Assembly (NCBI RefSeq): GCF_030580865.1
Contig: NZ_JAUQSY010000004.1
Location: 1-64,000, forward strand
Direction: 5' to 3'
DNA: 64,000 nucleotides
DNA from: Hymenobacter aranciens
GTDB taxonomy: Bacteria > Bacteroidota > Bacteroidia > Cytophagales > Hymenobacteraceae
In this document: piece by piece, positions 36,001 through 48,000 of the stretch
How the letters are laid out: each line of letters begins with the position of its first letter
How positions within the stretch are numbered: position 1 is the stretch's first letter
Position numbers and translations under genes: made by a program
Notes under the pieces: model-generated
Seen by the model: the letters and a program-made list of their open reading frames with translations, nothing else
What the model was told of the DNA's origin: nothing
Database searches by the model: none

Positions 36001-39000
36001 CTGCCGCCCACCGTGAAGCCGGTCGTCGTCAGCCCGGCGTTCAGGAACACGTCCTGCACCACGCCGGTAGTGGCCGTGGCCGTGGCATTGGCCCCGCGCA
36101 CCGTGAAGCTGATGGAAGCGCCGGCCGTGGCCGTGGCCGGGGGCGCTGCGTTGAACGTAGCGGCCAGGTCGATGGTCGTGGTGGTAGCCGGCACGATGCC
36201 CACGCTGATGGAAGCCACGTTGTTACCCAGGTTGGGGTCCACGTTGCTGCCCACCGCGGCCGTGGCCGAGGGCGTGATTATCGTCGTGTTCGGGGTGTTG
36301 AAGGTAATGCTGCCGACCACCGTGCCCGCGCCGCCCACGGCCTGGTTGGTCACGGTCGGGAAGGTCACTACGCCCGAGGTGCTGTTGTAGGCCGCGCCGA
36401 GCACGGTGCCGTCGTAGCCGCGTACTTCCACGCCAGTGAGGCCGCTGGGCAGCTGCACGGTGGTGGTTTCGGAGTTCGAAATCGACAGGCCGTTGTTCAC
36501 CGTCGTCACCGCGAAGGTGATGGGGCTGCCCACGCTGCTGCTGGTCGGGCCGCTGATGTACACGGCCACATCGGCCTGGGTCTGCACGGTCGTCAGCACC
36601 GAGGCGGTATTGTTCGTGGTCACGCCATCGGGCGAGGTGCCGCGCACCACGGCCACGTTGGTCAGGCCGCCATTGTTCACCGGCGTCAGATAGCTGATGG
36701 TGGTGCTGGCGGCGGTGCCCGGGGCGCCCACCCCGGTGGGGTTGGCGATGGTCACCACGCCGGTGGCGGCGTTATAGGTGAGGCCGCCGGCGTAGGTGGC
36801 GGTGGTGCCGCTGGTGCTGGTGGGCGCCGCGCCGTTCAGGAGCACCGCATTGGCGCCCGTGATGGGCAGGCCCGCCGGGATGTTCACGGTTTGCACCACG
36901 TTCTGGGCGGTGCCGGGGCCGTTGTTGGCGGTGGTCACGGTGTAGGTCACGCTCTGGCCGGCCGTGGCCGTCGAGGGGCCCACGATGGTGGTGGCCAGGT
37001 CGGCGGTCAGGGCGTTGTTCACCGTCACGGTGGTGGCGGCTTCGTTGTCGGCCGGCACGGGGTCAGCCGTGGTGGCGCTCACGCTGGAGGTCACCGTTAG
37101 CTGGCCGCTGTTGGGGGCCGGGGCCACCACGGTGTAGCTGGTGCTGGCGCTGCTGGCCTGGGTGGCGATGGTCGGCAGGGTCAGCAGGCCGGTGGTCTGG
37201 CTGTAGGTGGCCGTGCCGCCCGTAATCGTGAAGTTGATATTCGAGCCGCTCACGGTGCCAGCCGCGCCGTTCACCGTGAAGCCGGTGGTGGTCAGGTTGG
37301 GGCTCAGGGCCACTTGCGTTACCACGCCGGTGGCGGCGCTGGGGCCGTTGTTGCCCTGCGTCACGGTGTAGGTGACGGCGGCGGCCGGGGCGGCGCTGCC
37401 GTTAGTGGCGTTCGAGCTGATGGTGGTGTACACGTTGGCCAGCGTGGCCGGGGCCGGGCTCACCGTGGTGCTCAGGGTCGCCGTGTTGTTGGCGGTGTTG
37501 AGCTCGCCCGCACCGGTAGTGTTAGGCGTTACCGAAGCCGTCAGGTTCAGCGGGCCCGTGGCGGGCGCCTGGAAGCTGAAGAAGTTGTTCACCACCTGCC
37601 CCTGCGGCAGCGAGGCCGGCACCGGGAAGGTAAAGGTGCTGGTGCCGCCGCTGAAGCTGTAGGTACCGCCGTTGCTCACAAACACGCTGCTCAGGGCGGC
37701 CGTGGTGGCGAAGCTCACCGTCTGCACCGCGTTGGGGGCGGCGCCGGGGCCGTTGTTCTGCGTCGTCACGGTGTAGGTGGTCAACTGATTGGCTACCGTG
37801 CTGGCCGGGCCGCCGAGGGTGGTCAGCAGGTCGAAGGCCGGGCCGGTCACGATGGTGGCCGACTGGCTGTCGTTGGCAGTGGCGCCGTTCTGGTTGGTGG
37901 TCGTGCTCACCGCCGCCACGCCCGTCACCGACACGCTGTTAATCGGCTGGGTGTAGGTGATGGTCGAGGTCACCGGCGTAACCGGGTTCAGCGTCGTGAT
38001 GCCCGCGTAGCTTACTAGGCCGGTGGTGCTGTTGTAGCTGCCGCCGCCGGTTACGCTCACGCCGGAGAGGCCCGCCGGCAGCTGCACCGAGGCCACGATG
38101 CCGCTGGCCGTGCTACCGCCGATATTGTTGAAAGTCACGTTAAACGTAGCCGTCTGCCCCGAGGCAATCGGCGAGGCGCCGGCCGTGATGGTGGCTAGCA
38201 CGTCGGACGAGAACGGCACGTTCGGCGAGAACTCCGAGGTACTGTTGAGCAGCGTGGCCGTCGAGGTCACGCCCACGTTCTGCAGCTGCGTCAGCTGCGC
38301 CGGCGTCAGGCCCGCCACCGAGATGGTGAAGCGGAAGCGGTTGGCCGCCGCGTCGGTGCCCTGCATCACGCCGTTGATGGCGCCGGGGCCGTAGCTGCCG
38401 GTGCCGGCGTCGAGGTCACTCACGCCCTCGGTGCGGGTGGCCAGGTAGGTGCGGCCTTCGCCGAAGCGGGTGGGGTCGAGCTCGGGGATGAAGAACTCAA
38501 TCACGGCGCCGGGGCGGCTGAAGCCGGTCACGGTCAGCGTCGAGCCGGCCAGGTCGATGGTCGTCAGCACCGGGTAGTCCACGCCTTTGTTGGCCAGCGA
38601 GGTAGCGGCCGTGGCCGGGTCGTTGCCGTCGTTGATGGTCACGCCGTCGCCCGAGCCATACTCTACCGCGCCGCTGCCAGCGCCGTTCACATAGGCGTTG
38701 GGGTTGGTGTTGAAGTCGATAGCCACCGAGCCGCTGTTGTAGATGGAGTTCTGGCTGATGACCGTGTTCTGCGAGCCGTAGCCAATGACGATGCCCGAAG
38801 CCTGGGTATCGACAATTATGTTTTTCTCAATCAGGTCGGTAACGCCGGCGCGGGTGCGGTTGGTGCCGTTGCGCTGCAGGTAGCAGATGGCCGAGCCTTC
38901 GAGCTGCGACAGGGCGAAGCCCGCCCCGCCCCGGCCAGCCGACACGATGGTGTTGTTGCGCACGGTGGTCGAGCTGGTGCCGCCAATCTCAAATTGCACG

Positions 39001-42000
39001 GCGCTGGAGTTGGAGCGCGTAAACAGGTTTTGCTCAATCAGCAGCGGGCCCGCGCCGCCGCCGTCGCCGAGGCTGATGCCGTCGCCGCCGGCGCTGGTGT
39101 AGCCGTTCTGCGTGAATTCGTTGTCGCGCACCGTAATCAGGCTGGCTCCGACGCCGTTGTTCACGTTCACGCCCGAGTTGCCGGTGAAGCCGATGAGGTT
39201 ATCGAGAATCGAGCCGTTGGCGCCGCCGAAGATGTTGACGCCGTAGCCGCCGCTCACCGTGCCGTCGTTGGCCCAGGTGAAGGCCGTGGCGCTGCTGCCG
39301 ATGATGTTGTTCTGCAACAGGAAGCCGGTGCTACCGTTGATGGAAATGGTCTGCGAAGTACCGCCGCGCACGGCCAGGCCCTGCAGCGTTGCGGCCGTGC
39401 CCGTCAGGCTCATCACCACGGCTACGTTGTTGCCCGCAATTTCCACTTCCGGCTTGTTTTCGGCGTTGAAGGTCAGGGCATCAACGCCCACCGTGCCGCC
39501 GTTGCCGAGCGTGCCGGTGTTGGTGTCGCCCACGTTCAGCGTCTGCGACTGGCCGTACACGACCGTGTTGGCGTCCGATACCAGCAGCGTGCCCGTGCCG
39601 GGCAGCGTAATCACGGCCCGGGCCGAGCCGCTGGCGCCGGTGAGCTGGTTGGTGAGGCCGCTGCGCAGGCCGGCGTGAGCGGCCCCGTCCGAAATCATGA
39701 AGATGCTGTACTCCTTGCCGGCCGCCGGGTCGATGCCGCCGTTCGAGCTGGCCACCTGGTCGAGGCCGGTGTTGGTCAGGGCGTTCGAGTTGGTCAGGAA
39801 CTGGCGTAGCGAGCCCTGGCCGGCATCGTTGGTATTTACTACCGTCGAGAAATTGTAGCCGAAGTCGATGCCGGTCGCGCCGGTGCTGGTCAGCGTGAGG
39901 GGAGCTATCGACTGAGCCACGCTGGTGGCAGTGTTGAGGCTGGCCAGCGTGGTGGGCGTGCCCACCGTGAAGCTGCCCGTGGTGTAGGTCGTATAGGCCG
40001 AGCTGCCCGGGGTGAAGGTTCCCAATGCGATACCGTTCACGGCCACGGTCAGCGACTGGCTGTTGGCAAGGCGCTGGGCGGCCCGGAAGCGGACAGTGTA
40101 GTTGCCCGGGCTCAGCCCGAGGCCCTGGCTGAAGCTGCCCGTGAGGCCGCCGGCCGTTTGCACCAAGGCTACCTGCGTGCCATCGGGAGCCACCGGATTG
40201 GTGCCGCCCACGTCGAAGGCGCTGCCGTTGGCGGCAATGCCCGAGCGGCTGTTGAAGGTCCAGTTGGCACCGCTGATGTTGTACTGGTAGCTGCTGTTGC
40301 TGGTACCGAGGCTCGGAGTTTCGAAGCTGGCATTCAGGGGCAAACCGGCTACCACATTGTTGCTGGCATCCAGAATTTCCACCAGGTCCACGAAGGCGGT
40401 GTTATCCCCGGCGCCATTGCCGCCCGTGAAGCTCAGGGTCTGCGGACCGGTGGTTACGGCATCGGCTTTCTCGGGGGCTTCGCCGCCTACGCGGTTCACG
40501 TCGGCCGCGCCATTGTTGGTGCGGAAGGTTTGCACCGGCAGCAGGCCGGCTACCGAGCCGGGGCGCGACGAGCGCACCGTGTTGCTGGCCACGCGCACCG
40601 TGTAGGAGCCCGGGGCTGCGCTGAAGGTGTACTGACCCAGCGAGCCGGCCGTCGTGCTGGTAGTGGTCGTCGCCACGATATTGCCGCTGGCGTCATACAG
40701 CTCTACCGTGGTCGCCGTGGTGGGGTCGCCGGCCGTGCCCACGGGCACGCCGCTGCTGGCGGCCAGGCTGCGGCCACTGCCGCCGCCGTAGTTCGGGTCT
40801 TCAAACACGGTGCCGCGCAGGGTCACGAGGGCCGTATTGCCCGAGAACTCGGAGGTAGCGCCGCCCACCGTGGCCGTGCTCGTGAGGCCGCTGGCCAACA
40901 CCGCCGCCTGCTGCGCCGCAGTCAGCGGAATGCTGAAGGTAAAGCGGTTGGTGGTTTCGGTGCCCTGGTTCAGGCCGTTCACCGGGTTGGTGTAGGTGCC
41001 GGTGCCGGCGCCCGTGTCGGTGCCGCTGCCTTCGGTGCGCGAAGCCAGGAAAGTCTGGCCTTCGCCGAAGCCGGTGGGGTCGGCGGCCGGGATGAAGAAT
41101 TCCACTACGGCGCCCGGCTGGGCAAAGCCGTTTACAATGAGGTTGCTGCCGCTGAAGTACGCGGTTTCAATCACCGAGAAGTTCTGGCGGCCGTTGGCGC
41201 CGTTGTCCAGGTCCAGCAGGTCGTTGATGGTGACGCCGTTGTTATCAAGGTCGATGCCGATGCCGCCCGTGGCGGCCGTGCCGTTGTTGGCCGTCACGGT
41301 GCCGTTGGCCGAGATGCTGTTCTGGCTGAAGGTCGAGGTGCCGGTAGCGGCCAGGGCCGCGATGCCAGCGCCGTAGTTGCCGGTGATGCTGTTCGTGCTG
41401 ATGGTGTTGCCCGTGGTGGCGAGCTGGATGCCGCCCGTGGTGCCCACCGTGGTGGTGGTGCCGCGGCCGTTGCTGCTCACCGTGTTGTTGGTGACGGTGG
41501 CGCTGGTACCGCCGACTACCAGGTCCACGCCCGCGCCGCGGGTGTTGGTCAGCAGGTTGCCGTTGATGGTGGCCGTGGTGGCGGCTACTACTACGCCGCT
41601 GGCGGTGGCCGAGAGGCGGCCGTTGTTGTTGATTTCGTTATTGGAAATCGTAGCCGTGGTTGCGCCTGCGGCCACGTTCACGCCATTATCAGTGCCGAAT
41701 ACCAGCAGGTTGTTGCTCACCGTAGCGTTAGCACCGGTGAGGTATACAAGGTCGAAGCGCGTGGTGCCGGCCGGAGCCGGGTCGGCCACGGCCGTCGGGC
41801 CCGAGCCAATCACGTTCTGCGCCAGCGTGAAGCCGCTGGCGGCCGATTTCACCTCGGCCGTCGAGCCGGCGGTGTAAGTCCCGTTGCCGAAGCCGTAGAT
41901 GCTCAGCCCGCGCACACCCGAGTTGCTGGCGGCGCTGCTGAAGTCGAGGCCCAGGCTGATGGTGCCCGCGTTGCTCAGGCGCACTTCGGGGCCGGCCACC

Positions 42001-45000
42001 TGGCTCAGGGCCGTGGCGGCGGTGCCTACCGTGGAGCCGGTGCCCAGGGTCGTGGCGTTGCTGTTGGCAATGTTCTGGGTCTGGGTGGTGCCGTCGATGA
42101 TGGTGCCGACGCCCGTCACCTGCGGCAGGGCCGTGGCGGGGGTAATCACGGCTACGTTGCTGGTCAGGCCGCTCACCAGGCCGATGGCCTGGCCGGCGTT
42201 GGCCGCCGCGTTCGGAATCATGAAGATGCTGGTCTCGCGCTGGGCGGGCAGGGTGCCGGCCGTGTTCGAGCCCGCCTGGGCCAGCGAAGCTTCGCCGGTC
42301 AGGGTGTTGGCATTGGTGATAAACTGGCGGAGCGAGCCCTGGCCCGCGTCGCGGGTGTTCACCACGAGGTCGAAGTTGAAGCCGAAGTCGGGGCCGATAG
42401 TCGTGCTGCCGCTGGCCGTCACGCTGGCTACCGACTGCGCGGTGAAGCCCGTCAGGCCGGTGCCGGTAGTCAGGGCAGCGAGCGTCTGCGAGCCGCTATT
42501 GGCGGCGGCGTCGGTGCGCTCCGGCGCGCGGCCGCCCACGCTGGTGGTGCTGCCATTATAGGTTTGCACCGGCAGCAGGCCGGCGGTAGTGCCGGTGCGC
42601 GTCGAGCGCACGGTCGAATTTACCACGCGCACCTGGTAGCTGCCGGCGGCCACGTTGAACGAGTACTGGCCTACCGTGCCAGCAGTGGTGCTGGTTTGGG
42701 TGGTGGCCAGGAAGTTGCCGCTGGCGTCGTAGAGTTCGACCGTGGCGGCCGTGGCCGGGGTGCCGGCCGTGCCCACGTTCACCGCCGAGCCGGGGGTTAC
42801 GCCGTTGGCCGTGGCAATGCTGCGACCCGCGCCGCCGCCGTAGTTGATGTCTTCGAAAACGTTACCCGTCAGGGCCGAGAGCGTCAGGTTACCCGAGAAC
42901 TCGGACGTGGCGCCGCTGAGCGTGGCCGTGCTGGTGAGGCCGCTGGCTTGCACCGCTGTCAGTTGCGGGCCGGTCAGCGGGATGCTGAAGGTGAAGAGGT
43001 TGGTGTTGTCGGTGCCCTGGGCGCGGCCATTGATATTGCCGGGGCCGTAGGTTCCGGAGCCACCGTTGGTGTCGGCGCCGGTGCCTTCGGTGGCCGCACC
43101 CAGGTAGGTCTGGCCCTCGCCGAAGCCGGTGGGGTCGGCGCCGGGCACGAAGAACTCGACCAGCGAGCCGGGCCGGGCGTAGCCGGTCACCACCAGGTTG
43201 CTGCCGCTGAGGTAGGCCGTCGTCAGCACCGGGTAGTTCAGCAGGCCGTTGGCGCCGCCGTCGCTGTCGCCGCTGTCGTTGAGGGTGACGAAGGGCGACA
43301 CGCCGGTGCTCACGTTGCCGTTGTTGAGGTCGATGCCAATCTGGCCGGTGGCCACGGCGCCGTTCACGGCCGTTACCGTGCCGTTGTTGAAGATGGAGTT
43401 CTGGCTTATAACCGTCGTGGCCGAGGTGTTATTCACCAGCACGCCCGCGCCGTAGTTGCCGCTGATAACGTTGCGGCTCACGGTGTTCGAGTTTCCGTAG
43501 ATGCGGATGCCCGGCGTTTCGCCGGGGCCCGAGGCGATGCCGCGGCCGTTGCCGCTCACCGTGTTGTCGGTGATGGTATTCGAGCCGGTCGAGTTGTAGG
43601 TGTCGACGCCCTGGCCGGCGTTGTCGATGAAGAGGTTGAAGGTGGCCGAGTTGGACGTGCCCTCGAAGTCGAGGCCATCCCAGTTGGCGTCGCTCTTGGC
43701 ATTCGAGCGCACCTCGTTGTTGGTCACGGTTACGTTGCTGGTCGCGGAGTTTACCCCGATGCCCTTGCCGCCGTTGTAGCCGATGAGGTTGTTGCTCACC
43801 GTGCTGGCCGTGGAGCCGCCCGTGAAGCGGATGCCGTCGGCCACGCCCCGCACGCCCGCGCCGAGGTCGGCGAAGGCGGTGGCGTTGGTGCCGATGACGT
43901 TGCGCGAGATGGTAGCGCCGCCGGCGCCCACGCGGATGCCGCCGCTGTTGTTATTGTTGCCGTTGGTGCCGAAGCCGTAGATGGCCAGGCCGTACACGCC
44001 CGCGCCGGTGCCGCCGCTGGCAATGTCGATGCCCGTAGCCACGGCGGTGGTACCCACCAGCTGCACTTCGGGGCCGTTCACGGTGCCGAGGGTGGCGGCC
44101 GTGGTGCCCACGGTGCCGCCGGCGCCCAGCGTCACGTTGTTGCTGTTGTTGATGTTGAAGGTCTGCGTCGAGCCGTCCACCGAGGTGTTGGGGCCGCTGA
44201 TGGCGGGCAGGGCGGTGGCGGGCGTAATCACGGCCACGCCCGAGGTGAGGCCGCTGGCGAGGCCGGCCAGCTGGCCGGCGCGGGCGCTGCCGTCCGGAAT
44301 CATGAAGATGCTGGTTTCGCGCTGGGCGGGCAGGGTGCCCACGGCGTTCGAGCCGGCCTGGGCCAGGGTGGTTTCGCCACTGAGGGCGTTCGAGTTGAGG
44401 ATGAACTGGCGCAGCGAGCCCTGGCCCGCGTTGCGGGTGTTCACCACGAGGTCGAAGTTGAAGCCGAAGTCGACGCCGGTGCTGGCGCTGGCCCCCGTGG
44501 TGAGGGTGAAGATGGACTGCGGGGTGATGCCCGTGAGGCCCGAGCCGGTGGTGAGGCTAGCCAGCGTGGCCGAGGTATTGGCGGCGGCATCGGTTTGCTC
44601 CGGGGCCTGGCCGCCTACTTTGGTGGTGGTGCCGTTATAGGTTTGCACCGGCACGAGGCCGGCTACCGAGCCGGTGCGCGTCGAGCGCACGGTCGAGTTT
44701 ACCACGCGCACCGTGTAGCTGGTGGCGGGGGCCACACTGAACGAGTACTGGCCGAGGGTGCCGGCGGTGGTGCTGGTCTGGGTGGTGGCGACAAAGTTGC
44801 CGCTGGCGTCGTAGAGTTCGACCGTGGCGGCGGTGGCCGGGGTGCCGGCGGTGCCCACGCCCACGGCCGAGCCGGCCGTTACGGCATTGGCCGTGGCCAT
44901 GCTGCGGCCCGCGCCGCCCCCGAAGTTGAGGTCTTCAAACACGGTACCGCTCAGGGTGGCGGCCAGGGGTGCCACGGTGCCGGTGGTGCGGAAGATGGCG

Positions 45001-48000
45001 TCGGCATCGCCGGTGTGCGTCGGGGTGGTCGAGGCCACGCCGGACGAGGCCGGGTCGTAGAGGTCCACGAGGCCGTTGTTGTTCGAGTCGCGGTAGTAGG
45101 TGTTGCCGAAGTCGAGGAAGTTCGGGATGTTATCGGCGTCGGCGTCGTCCAGCCAGTCGGGGATGCCGTTCAGGTTGGCGTCGGTGGCGTTGGGGTAGTA
45201 GGTGCTGTTGCCGCCGGCCGTCACGAAGTTGGTGGCGCGGGTGCGCAGGTCGTCCAGCGCGTAGCCGTTGTCGTTGTTGTCGAAGCCTTCGGTCCAGTCA
45301 AACGCCGCGTCATTGTCCGAGTTCTGGTCGAGGTAGTCGGCCGTGTCGGTGGCATCCTTATTAAAAAGAGTAGTAATGGCGTAGCCGGCGGTGAAGTTGT
45401 TGTCGAAGTTATTGTCGATGCCGTCGCCGTCAGCGTCGGCGTTGGCCAGGGCGCGGCGGCCGGTGGTGGCCTGAATTTCGAGCAAATCCCAGATGCCGTC
45501 GCTGTCCGAGTCGCGGTCCACGTAGTTGGCGAAGCCGTCGGTGTCGGTGTCTACCGGCGTCGAGATGGTGTTGGTGACGCCGCTGGTGCTACCGGTCACG
45601 AAGCTGTCCACCACGCCGTCGCCGTTGGCGTCGGCGCCGCCGCCTTCGATGGCATCCACCAGGCCGTCGTCGTCGGCGTCGCGGTCGAGGTAGTTGGCGC
45701 CGCCGTTGCCGTCGGAGTTGCGCGGCAGGGTGGCGGTGATGGCGGCGTCGTAGAGGCCGTCGTTGTTGACGTCGGTGGTGGCGGCGTCGCTGATGCCGTT
45801 GTTGGTGGCGTCGACGTACGACTCGGCGGCGTCGGTGATGCCGTCGTTGTCGGAGTCGCGGTCGAGATAGTTGGCAAAGGTGTCGGCGTCGAAGTCGCCG
45901 GGCGTCACGCCCACGTTGCCGGCGCCGCCGTTCAGGCCGTCGCCGTTGCCATCGGCGAAGCCGTCCACTACGCCGTCGCCGTTGGCGTCGGTGCCGCCGC
46001 TTTCGCGCACGTCGGTGATACCGTCGTTGTCGGAGTCGCGGTCCGCATAGTCGGCGCGGGTGTCACCGTCGAAGTCGGCGGGCAGGGAGGTGGTGACTAC
46101 CGCGTCGGCGATGCCGTCGAGGTTGAGGTCAGGGTTGGCAAGGGCGTAGGCGTCGGCCACACCGTTGTTATTGGCGTCGGCCACGCCGGTGATGCGGGCT
46201 TCGCGGGCGTCGGTGATGCCGTCGTTGTCGGAGTCAATATCGAGGTAATTGGCCAGGGTGTCGCTGTCGAGGTTGGGCACGGCCAGCGGGGTGGCGGCGG
46301 TGGCGTCGTTCTGGCCGTCAGAGTTGGCGTCCACGAAGCCGTCCTGGATGCCGTCGCCGTTGGCGTCGGAGCCGCCGGCTTCGCGGGTGTCCGAGATGCC
46401 GTCGTTGTCGGCGTCGCGGTCCATGGGGTTGATGAGGCCGTCGAGGTCGCGGTCGTAGCGGTCGTCAACACCGTCGGTGTTCGCGTCGACCCAACCGGTG
46501 GTGTTCGAGTCGAGGTAATTCGGAATGCCGTCGTTGTCGGCGTCGGCAAACACGTTGACCCCACCGGTTTCGGTGAGGTCGGGAATGCCGTCGTTGTCGG
46601 TGTCGAGGTCGGTGGCGTCGGCCACGTTGTCGCCGTCGAAGTCGGGGTTGGTGGCGCGGAATTCGCTCAGGCTCACAATCTGCACCCCCGTCAGGCTATT
46701 GGCATTCCGGTAGATGATGCGCAGCTCGTTGATAGGCACCGCGAACGACACCGAGATGTTGGCCGCCTGCTGCTTGCTGGGCACGGTGGCCACGGTGTTG
46801 CGGGCCGCGAAGCGCTGGCTGCCGCCGGCGCTGCTGTTGGTTTGGATGAGGGTGTTGTAGGTAATGTCGGTGGCGCCCAGCGTCACGGCCGTGCCGTTGA
46901 GGTAGCCGATTATTTCTACGTCGTCCTCATACGCCCCGGCCCCGTAGTCCACGTCCATCAGGCCCACCGTCACGTCGCGCAGGGGCTGGCTGAAGGTGTA
47001 GCGGGCAATGGAATAGCCGTTGGCCGCCCCGCCGCTCGACAGCGTTTGGAAGAAGCTGGGGTTAAGCTTGGTGCCGTAGGTCAGAAACCGGTCGGTTTCC
47101 AGGATGGGGTTTTTGTTGAACGTCAGCGCCCCAAACGCCTGCGTGGCCGTGGTTTGGGGCGGGGTACCGGCCTGGTTGATGGTCGTCGTAATGGGGTTGG
47201 TGCCGCTGGCGGCCGTGCGGAAGTTGTCTACCGCCACCGTCACGCCCGCAAACGTGAAGCTTTTGTTGCTCAGGTAGGCATTGGGTTGGTTGCCGCCGGC
47301 CGAGCCGTCGAAGGGGTTGGCGTAGTTCCAGTCGAGCACGGCGGTGCGCTTGTCGGGAGCGAGGCTGCCGCTGCGCTTCATGTGCAGGTAGTCGGGCTCG
47401 TTCACGATGACGGGCGTGGTGCCGTAGCTGCGCTGGGTGACGTAGCCACCCTGCGTGTACACGAGGTAGTTGCCGGCCACGGCTTCGGCCGAGGTCAGGA
47501 TGCCGTCGTTGTCGTCGTCGGTATCGCGCCAGTCGAGCAGGTAGTCGAAGTCGGCGTTGGGGCGCAGCGATTTCATGCCGTAGTCATTCACCCCGCCGGC
47601 GGGGGTGGGAGCACCCACCAGGTTGTTGAAGCCGCTGCTGGCACCGGTGTTGCTTTCGCTGTCGTACACGTCCACGATGCCGTCGCCGTCGGTGTCGGTG
47701 GTGGCGTAGGTCACGTCGGCGGTGCCGTCGTGGTTGTCATCGTTCCACTCAATCCGGTCGCTGACGCCGTCGTTGTCGGTGTCGGTATCGCGGTAGTCGG
47801 CGGTGCCGTCGCCATCGGTGTCGACGGGCACGAGGGCGGTGCCGCCGTTGGGGTCCACGTCGGCCAGCAGGCCGTCGTTGTCGGTGTCAGTGTTGGTGAG
47901 CACCCGAATCCAGGGGCTGGCGGTGCCGTTGCTGGTTACCAGGGGCTGGGCTTCGTACCAGTCGGTGGCGCCGTCGTCGTCCGAGTCCAGGTCGAGGAAG

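Noticed and set aside
32148..37100. Plus-strand frame of 1,650 codons
   Set aside because: Shadow of the Ig-repeat region; no domain, start site or codon pattern supports it. The same applies to plus frames at 7477-10917 and 10924-14757.
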